Positions 25,071-34,000 of a stretch of DNA of 36,068 nucleotides are shown one piece after another. Source of the stretch: Deltaproteobacteria bacterium. Lineage in GTDB: Bacteria; Desulfobacterota; Desulfobacteria; Desulfobacterales; B30-G6. The stretch's first letter is position 1; each line of letters begins with the position of its first letter. The notes under the pieces are model-generated. The model had not been told where the DNA came from. It searched no databases and saw only the letters and a list, made by a program, of their open reading frames with translations. The DNA is taken from NCBI GenBank assembly GCA_022340465.1, contig JAJDNW010000027.1:1-36068 (forward strand). The letters run 5' to 3'. A program made the position numbers and the translations under genes.

Positions 25071-25140
25071 CGGACCTATAACCAATAACAAGGTAAAAGC
25101 CTGCCGGCCGAGGGGTGATGCCGCCCCTCGGCAATCGTTG
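25071..25140. repeat. Uninterrupted copy of the 7.7-kb repeat (empty site)
   Basis: The 57 nt at 25071-25127 match 7733-7789 with one mismatch, and 25126-25140 match 7959-7973 exactly. This copy lacks the ~170-nt palindromic insert. It contains a perfect 9-bp hairpin, GCCGAGGGG (25107-25115), loop TGATGCCG, CCCCTCGGC (25124-25132), between two converging genes, so it could terminate transcription although there is no T-run. Confidence 0.8.
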
Positions 25141-25166
25141 CGCCTTATTTTGGGTTATGGACCCGT

Positions 25167-25952
25167 TTATTTTAATCCTTCGGACGAAACCAGCTCGCCC
25201 ACAAAACTGCCCACCACCACCTTGCTTTTGAGGCGTACCGGTATATGCCGATTGTCAGCCGTCACCCAAACCTGAATTTTGGCGTCCCTGCTCTTCTTGA
25301 AAACACCACCGATGTGCCTCAGGTCCGGTACGATGAGCAGGGTGTCGTAAGATTTTCCGGCGACCTCGATGATTTCCCGCCGGATCACCCGGGCTTCGCC
25401 GATGACGTTTTTTTTGCCGTCGGTTATCGGGTGGGAGAGGCGCGAGCCGGCCTGCATGTCCATCGTCCGGATGAAATAAAAGGCGGACAGGGGGTCAAAC
25501 GTAGCGGGCAAAAGGTCGATGGACTTACTCCGCCCATCTTTGCGGCTGTAGCGGGCCTGGCTTTTCTCCCAGTCGAAAGTGACGGCCACGTCACGCTTGT
25601 ATCCGCCCTCACGCTGCTTTTTCCTGAAAAGCAGGCTGTGCTGCAGGTCGGTGTCGGCGTAGGCGTCGATGTGGTCGCGAACCTTGTAGAAAACGTCCAC
25701 AAAGGCATTTGATTTTGCCGACAGCGCGTAGTGATAGGCCGGCTCCCCGTCGATTTCCGCCATGGGCAACACCGACATCACGGCTTCTCCGGCCGGTATG
25801 ACACCCCACTTGAGAACGAAGGTCAACCGCTCGCCGGGTTGAAAGGGAACTTCTCCGGCTGCAGCGGGAAAGCCGATTATAAAGCTTACCACGCAGCTCA
25901 AAAGCACCCGAATGCCCTGGCCGGCAATGCGCCTGTTACATCCTGTTCTCAC
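25167..25952 (-). CDS. DUF3108-type exported protein
   Basis: 261 aa from GTG 25952. A signal peptide is likely (VLLSCVVSFIIGFPAAAGE, residues about 14-32). The mature part matches DUF3108-like proteins: FQPGERLTFVLKWGVIPAGEAVMSV, the aromatic/charged YHYALSAKSNAFVDVFYKVRDHIDAY, and repeated WVTADNRHIPVRLKSKVVVGSF at the end, near residue 240. The function of this domain is unknown; a lipid-like or envelope-associated role is often suspected. The frame stays open far upstream through 27533, but that part is the antisense of the amidase gene, so the start at 25952 (weak SD GAGAAAG) is preferred. Confidence 0.75.
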   Translation of the reverse strand: MRTGCNRRIAGQGIRVLLSCVVSFIIGFPAAAGEVPFQPGERLTFVLKWGVIPAGEAVMSVLPMAEIDGEPAYHYALSAKSNAFVDVFYKVRDHIDAYADTDLQHSLLFRKKQREGGYKRDVAVTFDWEKSQARYSRKDGRSKSIDLLPATFDPLSAFYFIRTMDMQAGSRLSHPITDGKKNVIGEARVIRREIIEVAGKSYDTLLIVPDLRHIGGVFKKSRDAKIQVWVTADNRHIPVRLKSKVVVGSFVGELVSSEGLK

Positions 25953-26195
25953 GATGACTTTCTCGATTTGCCTCAACGTTGCAGTTTGCAATTCGTGCGC
26001 GAATGCGTTATCGATACCTGAGGTAACATTGCTACTTATTATGGTTAATTCCAGAAAACACGTTGCCGGACAGCCTTTGTCTCCCGGCCTGCACGGCACG
26101 AAGCCGACTGCTTTGTAGCGCAGGAATTTATCCCTGCCAAGTCTCTTTCCCAAATTCATGAAAACGGTTACTTTTTCCCATAAGGAGGGACGCCC

Positions 26196-27638
26196 ATGCC
26201 TTTGAATGCAGAAATCACCCGGATGGATGCCACCGCCCTGGCCGAACTGGTTCGCAACAGGGAGGTTACCCCCGTCGAACTGGTGGATGCCGCCATCGAA
26301 CGCATTGAAAAGGTGAACCCGGAACTCAATGCCGTGATCACCCCGATTTACGATCGTGCCAGAGAAGCTTCCCGAAGCACCCTTCCCGACGGACCCTTCA
26401 CGGGCGTCCCTTACCTGATGAAGGACATCGGCGCCTTCCTGGCCGGGGTTCCCATGTCCCTGGGGACGGCGCTTCTGAGAGAATTTGTTCCGGACCACGA
26501 CAGCGAGCTGACCGTGCGCCTGAAAAAAGCCGGGCTGATCGTTATAGGCAAAACCAACACCCCCGAGTTCGGCCTGCTGCCCACGACGGAACCGCGTCTT
26601 TTCGGCCCCACGCGCAACCCGTGGAACCCCGGGAAAACCACCGGCGGATCCAGCGGAGGGTCGGCCGCAGCGGTTGCTTCCGGCATGGTTCCCATGGCCC
26701 ATGCCAATGACGGGGGCGGCTCCATCCGCATTCCGGCCTCCTGCTGCGGCGTGTTCGGTCTCAAACCCACCCGGGCGCGCAACCCCCTGGGACCCGATTT
26801 CGGCGACATGATTTCCGGGTTGGTGTGCGAGCATGCCGTTACCCGGTCGGTACGCGACTCGGCGACTCTCCTGGATGCCACCGCCGGGCCGGACGTCGGC
26901 GATCCCTATTGGGCTCCCCCGCCGGCGAGGCCGTTTGCCGATGAAGTGGGTGCGGATCCAGGCAGGCTGAAAGTCGCCTTTTCCACAGAATCGATGATGG
27001 GAGGAGCCACCCATGAGGCGTGTATCCTGGCCGTAAAGGACACGGCAGCTCTCTTGAACGATCTGGGCCACGAGGTCGTCGAAACGGGACCCGAATTGAG
27101 CCACCCGGCGGAGCACTACGTGGAATTGTTCAACGTGCTGTGGTTTTCGAGCTGCGTCGCCACCATCGACGCCATCGGTGCCATCGGCGGCTTCGCGCCG
27201 GAAGCGGGGTTTTTCGAATCGTTGACCTGGGCATTTTATGAAAAGGGGCGGGAACATAGCGCCGCCCGATATCTGTCGGCGCTGGAAGCGCTGCAGCGCG
27301 CCTCCCGCGAGATTTGCCGCTTCTTCGAAAATTACGACGTGCTGCTGACACCGGTTTTGGCCGAACCGCCGGTGGACCTGGGCACCTTCGACGCCCCGGA
27401 GAACAACCCCATGGCGGCGTGGGACCGCGTGGTACAATTCGCGCCTTTCACGGCTCTGTTCAATGCCACCGGGCAACCGGCCATGTCGGTACCCCTGTAC
27501 TGGACCGCGGACGGACTGCCCGTGGGGTCTCATTTTGTCGGGCGCTTCGGGGACGAGGCCACCCTCTTCCGGCTGGCATCCCAGCTGGAAGCGGCGCGGC
27601 CCTGGGCGGACCGCCGTCCAATGATTTCAGCATGTTGA
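26196..27638 (+). CDS. Amidase-signature family enzyme (GatA-like)
   Basis: 480 aa with an intact Ser-cisSer-Lys triad: Lys76 (LMKDIG), Ser152 in [14 protein letters not shown] and Ser176 in DGGGSIRIP, spaced as in GatA and FAAH (24 residues between the serines). C-terminal [29 protein letters not shown] is family-typical. A stand-alone amidase (no GatB or GatC genes nearby), so hydrolysis of a small amide is more likely than tRNA amidation. Strong Shine-Dalgarno (AAGGAGG at 26182-26188), ATG 26196. Divergent from the DUF3108 gene across 243 nt, in which I see nothing firm. Confidence 0.9.
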   Translation: MPLNAEITRMDATALAELVRNREVTPVELVDAAIERIEKVNPELNAVITPIYDRAREASRSTLPDGPFTGVPYLMKDIGAFLAGVPMSLGTALLREFVPDHDSELTVRLKKAGLIVIGKTNTPEFGLLPTTEPRLFGPTRNPWNPGKTTGGSSGGSAAAVASGMVPMAHANDGGGSIRIPASCCGVFGLKPTRARNPLGPDFGDMISGLVCEHAVTRSVRDSATLLDATAGPDVGDPYWAPPPARPFADEVGADPGRLKVAFSTESMMGGATHEACILAVKDTAALLNDLGHEVVETGPELSHPAEHYVELFNVLWFSSCVATIDAIGAIGGFAPEAGFFESLTWAFYEKGREHSAARYLSALEALQRASREICRFFENYDVLLTPVLAEPPVDLGTFDAPENNPMAAWDRVVQFAPFTALFNATGQPAMSVPLYWTADGLPVGSHFVGRFGDEATLFRLASQLEAARPWADRRPMISAC

Positions 27639-27678
27639 TGCGATTTTAAACGGTCTTTCGCGCTGGGTTGAAAATACA

Positions 27679-27742
27679 ATCACGAAAACACGAAATTTCC
27701 ATCGTTTATTTTCGTTCTTTCCGACTTTCGTGTTTTCGTGAT
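27679..27742. repeat. Perfect 17-bp inverted repeat between convergent genes
   Basis: ATCACGAAAACACGAAA (27679-27695) is the exact reverse complement of 27726-27742, with a 30-nt loop. It lies 40 nt after the amidase stop and 42 nt before the selenoprotein-candidate stop. It probably works as a bidirectional terminator or is a REP-like repeat. Confidence 0.65.
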
Positions 27743-27784
27743 GAAAAGATGTTTTTCCCTGCCAGTGACCGTTATCTATCCTTA

Positions 27785-28864
27785 CTATTGCATGCCGGCC
27801 ATGACGGCCGCCTTCAGTTCTTTTGTGTTTTTGGGCGGAGCCGGGAAATCGGCTTTGCTGATCATGGTTATGGCATCTTCAGGACAGCCGGTGGCGCACA
27901 CCGCACATCCGAAGCAGCGGTCCAAATCGAGAACGGGCACGTCATCCTCTCCCATGGAGAGCGCTGCCGGCGGGCACCGGTCGATGCAGGCTTCACAGGC
28001 CACGCAGCGATCCGCATCGAAGCGGGGTTCGAATCCGGAGTTGAAAAAAAGACCGGGCTTGGACTTGGCCAGGGCGCTTTTCACTGCCACGCAGTGATAA
28101 CGGTCGCAATTTCAGAGAAAGCCGATATCCTCGGCAACATTCTGGCTCATGTGAATGAGGCCGGCCTCCTCGGCCCTGTCCAAAACGTGCCGGGCCTCTT
28201 CACTGGACACCCGCCTGGCCCCCAGCCGCTCGATCGCGTACTGTGCGGCCGTGCCGAACTGCATGCACACGTCGTTGGGCATGCCGTGTGTGTCTTCGTC
28301 GCGCAGGGAAGCGGCATGGCGGCAGTAGCAGGTACCCACGGAGATGGTATCGTGCTTGTCGATGAAGGTCTGCACCTGATCGTAGGTGTGCACCTGGTTG
28401 CCGGCCTCGATGGTTCTGTCCACGGTGATGACCCGGCTGGTGGGAAATTCCCCGGCCACGGGGCCGGTCCTGGCATCGAACGCTTTTTCGTATGCATGGA
28501 TGAGGCGGGCGATCTCCTTGTCCCGCGCGCTGGTTCCACCGGGCATGAACTGGTGTTCGAGTATTCCCGGCATGAAACGGGCGCCCTGGTAATACTGGGT
28601 GCCGTCCATTTTCAGAGCCATGCAGAGCCCCTTGTCCGCCATTCCTTCCAGGATTGCTTCCGTTTCAGCCGCATCCCTTCCAAGTTCCTTTGCAAGGCCG
28701 GCAGCCGTGAAAGGCCCCCGGGGCATGGCGTTGTTGACCGCTGCCTCCTCCGGGGTGAACAGCACCTCCACCATGGCGAAAAACTCGGGGATATCCATAC
28801 CGGCATAACGTCCCTTGCGCTTTTTCATCACTTCCAAAAGTTCTCTGTACACGTCCTGGCTCAT
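27785..28864 (-). CDS. Winged-helix/Cys-motif/2x[4Fe-4S] ferredoxin protein with in-frame TGA (candidate selenoprotein)
   Basis: The frame is open over 360 codons apart from one TGA at codon 251 (28114-28112). Reading through it gives 359 aa: an N-terminal winged-helix-like part (about 1-105, NAMPRGPFTAAGLAKEL), a central part with CYCR-x18-C (GTCYCRHA ... DVCMQFG, about 175-200), then GFL-[TGA]-NCDRYHC, and a C-terminal two-cluster ferredoxin (DRCVACEACIDRCPP, DRCFGCAVCATGCPED). A Cys at the TGA would make C-x-C-x4-C, as I recall for homologues ending CNCD-x2-HC. Alternatives are a nonsense mutation or two genes, 28112-28864 and 27785-28090 from a GTG lacking a ribosome site. It follows the FGGY kinase gene by 26 nt. 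Confidence 0.72.
28081..28114 (-). promoter_or_regulatory. Candidate bacterial SECIS element after the in-frame TGA
   Basis: Minus strand: TGA (28114-28112), 15 nt, then TCACTGC (28097-28091), loop GTG (28090-28088) and GCAGTGA (28087-28081): a perfect 7-bp stem with a 3-nt loop starting with G. The TGA-to-loop distance is 22 nt. Stem length, loop G and distance fit the bacterial SECIS pattern as I remember it. The stem lies in coding DNA, so the match could arise by chance. Confidence 0.6.
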
Positions 28865-28890
28865 CGCTTCGTTTCCCTTTCAACCGATTT

Positions 28891-30477
28891 TCATGTTGCG
28901 TTCAGTTTCTTATATATTTTTTTGTTTTTATTATAGATATCCAGAAAGATACCGAAAAGGTCGTCATAGATCCCACGGGTTTCCGGATTGGGTTCGTAGG
29001 TGTTGCGGATCTTGACGTATTTGGGAATGTCATCGAACGCCAGGTAACCCAAGCCTACGGCAGCGATGAAGGCCGTGCCCCGGGCATTGGTCTGGATGGG
29101 GGCCTCCACCTGTTTGACGGTGCGGTCGAAAACGTCTGCATGGATCTGGCACCATATGTCCGACGAGGCCCCGCCGCCCACCAGGTGAATGGGGTCCATC
29201 TTGCGCCCAATGAATTTTTCCACGTAGGTCAGGGCCCAGCGCTGGTTGAATGCGACGCCCTCGAAAAAAGCCCGGATGACGTCTTCCCGGGTGTTTTCGA
29301 GCGACAGGTTGTACAGGCAGGCGCGTACGGCATTGTCCTCCACCGGCGTTTTTTCGCCGTTCAGCCACGGTGTGAAAATGACCTTGTTGCTCCCGGGGGG
29401 GACCTTGGCCGCGATCCCGTCGAACACCTTGTAGATGTCCGGAACGGAGGCTTCCTTCAAAAGCGCGTCCTTATGATAGAGGATGTTGTCCCGCAGGTAG
29501 TTCAAGGTCCCACCGGCGATTTCCTGCTCGTTGACCACGATGTACTTGTCCGGGATGGAAGATGGAATGGAGGCGATCCCGTGCAGGATATCCGTCTTCT
29601 TGAACGGCACGTGTGCCACTATCCAGGACGAGGTGCCGATATAGGCATGCCCCTCGTAGTCTCCCACGGCCCCCGACCCCACGGCGGCTGCCATAATATC
29701 CGGAGAGCCCATGACTACCTGAACATCCTCGCGGAGCCCCAGTTCCCCGGCCAGCTCCTTTTTTATGGGTCCCAGCACATCCACAGCGCGTTTCAGATCG
29801 GGCAGCTTGTCGCGTTCCAGGCCGGTCATTTCAATCAGTTTGTCATGGTAGGTTATCTTTTCCAGATTCCGGTTGTCGGTCACCCAGTGCAGGGTGATCG
29901 CATCGTACGACGATGCGAATTCACCGGTGAGGCAGAGGTTGATGTAATCCCTGGGCTCCAGGAATTTATAGGTCTTTTCATAAACGTCCGGGAACTCGTT
30001 CTTGATGAACAGGATATGCCCCACCGGCTCCTTGCCTGATTGTCCCGGAGCGCCGCCGGTCATCCTGACCCACCGCATCAGCTTGAGGAGTCCGTAGCCC
30101 TCGACCTTGAAGGGCCCGCCCGCCGTAATGTCCTGCACGTACTTTTCCCCGCGCATGTCCATCCAGATGACCGCGTTCATCAGGGGGCGCCCCGCTTCGT
30201 CCACGGCCACCGTCCCCGACCATTGGGTCGAGGCGCAAACAGCCACGATGTCCTCCGCAGGAACCGACCCACGCGACAGCAGCCGCTTCGCGGTGGCCAT
30301 GATGGCACGCCACCACTCCCTGGGGTCCTGTTCGGCGCCGCCACCCGGCAGCAGATTCAGCTGAACGGCCTCGAAGTCGAAATCCACGACTTCGCCGAAG
30401 ACCGAAACGACGGCCATTTTGCTGCCCGATGTCCCCAGATCGATGGACAGGACGTACTTTTCATCGTTTTTCGACAT
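28891..30477 (-). CDS. FGGY-family carbohydrate kinase (xylulokinase-like)
   Basis: 528 aa. FGGY ASKHA kinase with N-terminal phosphate-1 motif SIDLGTSGSKMAVVS (residues 11-25), the ICASTQ-like AVCASTQWSGTVAVDEAG, WMDMRGEKY and C-terminal adenosine motif LVGGGASSDIWCQIHADVF. Length and motifs fit sugar/polyol kinases of the XylB group; the substrate is not readable. Strong Shine-Dalgarno AGGAGGAATT before ATG 30477. It is the first gene of a pair with the selenoprotein-candidate ferredoxin gene. Expression in a sulfate reducer with no other sugar genes nearby suggests a non-canonical substrate. Confidence 0.83.
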   Translation of the reverse strand: MSKNDEKYVLSIDLGTSGSKMAVVSVFGEVVDFDFEAVQLNLLPGGGAEQDPREWWRAIMATAKRLLSRGSVPAEDIVAVCASTQWSGTVAVDEAGRPLMNAVIWMDMRGEKYVQDITAGGPFKVEGYGLLKLMRWVRMTGGAPGQSGKEPVGHILFIKNEFPDVYEKTYKFLEPRDYINLCLTGEFASSYDAITLHWVTDNRNLEKITYHDKLIEMTGLERDKLPDLKRAVDVLGPIKKELAGELGLREDVQVVMGSPDIMAAAVGSGAVGDYEGHAYIGTSSWIVAHVPFKKTDILHGIASIPSSIPDKYIVVNEQEIAGGTLNYLRDNILYHKDALLKEASVPDIYKVFDGIAAKVPPGSNKVIFTPWLNGEKTPVEDNAVRACLYNLSLENTREDVIRAFFEGVAFNQRWALTYVEKFIGRKMDPIHLVGGGASSDIWCQIHADVFDRTVKQVEAPIQTNARGTAFIAAVGLGYLAFDDIPKYVKIRNTYEPNPETRGIYDDLFGIFLDIYNKNKKIYKKLNAT

Positions 30478-30812
30478 AATTCCTCCTGCTGCAATGCTGG
30501 CCTGGAGCGATTGTCGAGGTTTACCTGCCTATGGCGGTGTGGCTGCATCGACAGGAAAGATGCTTTTTCGCTGCAGTCTGCCATGCAGGATGACAGTTGA
30601 CCCCACAGGTGCGGTGAGCCCGGAAATTCCGCAAAGTTTCAACTCCCTGATCTGACGTAGGAAATTGTAAGCATTCAGGTGGTATCGTGGCCGAGAGTGT
30701 AATTTATGAGAAAATTACGGCGTTCGTCAAGCTCCCATTTTTAATTAGTGGGTCTGTTTGGTTCTGAGAAGCGAAAAAAGACGGCTGAAATTTTTAGGCA
30801 CCTGCGCCGCCC

Positions 30813-30842
30813 TTGACTTCCAGGCCCGACCCTCTGTATAGA
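30813..30842 (+). promoter_or_regulatory. Sigma-70-like promoter upstream of the CoA activase gene
   Basis: TTGACT (30813-30818), an 18-nt spacer and TATAGA (30837-30842), one mismatch per box. It lies about 160 nt before ATG 31004 on the same strand. A second possible start region is the shared 35-nt element closer to the gene. Confidence 0.45.
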
Positions 30843-30902
30843 CCTGATGCATAACGTATATAGAGCATTGGCCATATATATGTTCCGTTTCACAACTGGA
30901 GT

Positions 30903-30937
30903 GGGCATACACAACCTTATTCTGACAAACACTATAA
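30903..30937 (+). promoter_or_regulatory. Shared 35-nt promoter-region element, CoA activase copy
   Basis: GGGCATAC (30903-30910), ACAACC, then a 21-nt block (30917-30937) ending CAAACACTATAA and followed by T, giving TATAAT. It matches the ureohydrolase leader at 32/35 positions without gaps. It ends 66 nt before ATG 31004. Confidence 0.6.
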
Positions 30938-31003
30938 TCCTGAATCTCGGCATGAGACTTGCTGTCACCTGAACGTAGATTTAAACGACCGGAGAATTGT
31001 ACG

Positions 31004-34000
31004 ATGAATCACGACGACATCACCTATGAGGGCATCGAAATCGGGGCGGTGTCTGTGAAATGGGCCCGTTTGTCTCATGGGCAGAAAGCGACCTTCGAAA
31101 TCAAGCGCCACGAGGGCGATCCCATAAAAACGGTAGAGGAGATCCTGGCGGCCCATAGAACCGGCAAGGTAGCCGCGGTCATGGTGACCGGCCAGGCCAC
31201 CAAATCATTCTTTGACCTGCCCTACCGTTCCGAAATCGAATGCCTTGAAAGGGCCCTGCAGTCATCCCGATCCAAGCCGGACTTGCTGCTGTCTCTCGGC
31301 GGGGAAACGTTCAGCGTCTACCCCATGAAAAATGGAAATATCCGCAACATCATCGCCTCTTCAAAATGCGCCGCAGGCACCGGCGAGTTCATGGTCCAGC
31401 AGTTTCAGCGCATGGGGTTGTCCCTCGAAGATGGACTGGCAGCCGGGAAGGATGGAGAAAAGGTCCAACTGGCCACCAGATGCTCCGTCCACTGCAAGTC
31501 GGACGCTACCCACAAGCTCAACAAAGGCGAATGCAAACCCGGGGACATTGCCGCATCCCTGATACACGACCTGGCTAAAAAGGTCGCCGAAATGGTCCGA
31601 ACGGCCCAGTGGCCGGCCAAATCGATGGTTGTCGTCGGCGGCGTGTCCGCAAACGCCTTGTTTATCGATCATTTGCGAAGCCTCTTCCAAGATGCGGATA
31701 TCCGGGTATTGCCGGAGAGCCCCTATTTTGAGGCTTTTGGCGCCGCCCTCCTGGCACGGGACCAGACGACTCCGGGAAATCGCATGCCGGCCAACCGGAT
31801 CAAGGCGGCTGAACTGCCTTTCGAACGATTGAAGCCACTCAGAGCGGCGAAGCATCTTTTGGATTTCAGGGTCCAGCGGGACGGGCTGTCCGCCATTGAA
31901 GACGGCCGCACCTACCTGCTGGGAGTGGATGCCGGTTCGACCACCACCAAGGCCGTTTTGCTGGATGCCGACAGGCTAACGGTCGGCGCATCCTGTTATC
32001 TGCGTACCCTGGGCGACCCGGTCTCGACCGTTAAAAAGTGCATCCGTGCCTTGCTCGATCAGGTGGGCGACAAAACGGTCCAGGTTATTCAGGCCGGAGC
32101 CACCGGTTCAGGCCGCGAAATGGTTTCGGTCTATCTGAACAGCTGCTCGAGTTTCAATGAAATCCTGGCACACGCCCGCGCGGCCGCCCACGAAGTCCCG
32201 GATGTTGATACGGTTTTCGAAATCGGCGGGCAGGATTCCAAATTTATCTCCTTTCTGAACGGCATCCCGGTGGATTATGCCATGAATGAGGGCTGCTCCG
32301 CCGGCACCGGCAGTTTTCTCGAGGAGTCCGCCTCCGTCGATATGAATATAGCCGTGGAGGAAATCAGCGGCATCGCCGAAAAAAGCACGGTTCCTATCGC
32401 CTTTGGCGAACGGTGTGCCGCCTTTATCAACACGGATTTGAGAAACGCCCTCCAACAGGGGGCCGAGCGCCAAGACGTCACCGCCGGGTTGGTCTACTCT
32501 ATTGCCGAGAATTATATCTCGCGCATCGTGGGGTCGCGTCACATCGGAGAAAGGCTGCTGTTTCTGGGGGGCGTGGCGTTGAACCGGTCGGTTGGCCTGG
32601 CCATGGCCGCCCGCACAGGGCAGAAAGTGGTGGTGCCGCCGCATCCTGAATTGATGGGCTGCGTGGGAACGGCCTTGATGCTGAAGGATCTCCTGGACAG
32701 GGGGGACATCACGGCACAAACCATCGACATCGATGAATTCCTCAAAGGCGGCATCAACATCAAAAGGACCTTCCGCTGCAAAGCCTGTGAAAACGTCTGT
32801 GAAATCAAGATGGTGGACATCAGGGGCAAATCCTATCCCTTCGGCGGACTCTGTTCCAAATACGAAATGCTGCGTCACGGCAAAAAAGGCCGTCAGGAGG
32901 GCCGCGATCTCGTGGCGCTGCGAGATAAGCTGATGTTCGAAACATTCAATCCCGAGCCTCCTGCAAAACCGTTGGGCACCATCGGTCTGCCCATGGCACT
33001 GTCGACCTTTGAACTGTTTCCGTTCTACGCCGCCCTGATCACCGCCATGGGATATCAAACGGTGCTGTCGGACACGTTCGAAAAGGGAACGTCCAAACCC
33101 ACGGCGGCCATATGCTACCCCTGTGAAATCGTGCATGGAGCGGTCCATGATCTTCTGGACCGGCAGGTGGATTACATTTTTCTGCCTTACCTCATAGAGC
33201 TTTCCGGTCCGGAGGAGGCGCTGCATGCCTATACCTGCACGTCCACGACAGCCATCCCGGACATTATCCGGGCGGCTTTTGGAGAAGCCTCGGAAAAAAT
33301 CATCTCCCCGCACATCAGTTTGTCCGAAGATCATCTGGAAACGACCCTCAAAGAAATTGAAAGGGTGGGCGCCAGGCTGGGAGTGGATGCGCATGCCGCA
33401 AGGCAAGCCGGCAAGAAGGCCTTGCAATTCTATGATGCTTTCATCCGGTCCTACCGTGAGCTGGGACACGAGGAATTAAAAAAAATAGAGGGAGAGCCCG
33501 CCGTAATTATCGCCGGCAGACCCTACACCGTGTGTGCCCCGGACGTTAACCTGGCGCTGCCGCGCAAGATCGTCAGCCGGGGGTATCATGCCGTCCCGGT
33601 CGATATGCTGCCGAAATTGGATGCCTCCTCGCAAAAACGAAACGTCTGGTACTTTACGCAGCAAATCGACAACGCAACAGCCTATACCCGTCGACATCCC
33701 AATGTTCACATCTGTCTGGTATCCTGCTTCTCTTGCGGACCCGACAGTTCCATGTACCACGCCTTCCGTGATCAGCTGAAAGGCCGCACCTTCTGCTATC
33801 TGGAAATAGATTCACACACGGCCCACGCAGGTTTCGAAACCCGCATCGGGGCCTTCCTGGACATCATCGAGGAAAACGAGCGTCGAAAAGAGACCGGGGA
33901 AAGCCGGGCGGATGAGGTGCATCCCGGCACATCCGGAACCCGGCAGGCGGCCCTCTCCCCCGACTTCGAGTTTGTTCTGGACAGCCACGGCAATCGCGTC

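Larger units (their letters stand above)
30478..31003. other. Divergent promoter region of FGGY and CoA activase genes
   Basis: 526 nt without a gene. It contains a sigma-70-like promoter (TTGACT 30813, TATAGA 30837), the shared 35-nt element (30903-30937) and AT-rich TATATA runs near 30855-30885 (GCATAACGTATATAGA, GGCCATATATATG). No RNA gene was recognised. Confidence 0.5.

Noticed and set aside
25953-27533. A long minus-strand frame continuing upstream of the DUF3108-type gene
   Set aside because: It is antisense to the complete amidase gene, has low-complexity Gly/Arg-rich composition and no signal; the true gene starts near 25952.
27630-27660. Possible second in-frame TGA read-through at the amidase stop (SAC-TGA)
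   Set aside because: The amidase is already full length, read-through hits a stop soon and there is no stem-loop.
27668-28936. Plus-strand 422-codon open frame over the ferredoxin gene
   Set aside because: It is the antisense of the selenoprotein candidate with its well-recognised Cys motifs; the product resembles no family.
32108-33469. Minus-strand 453-codon frame, and a similar one at 33812-34804
   Set aside because: Both are shadows of the strongly supported CoA activase gene in GC-rich DNA.
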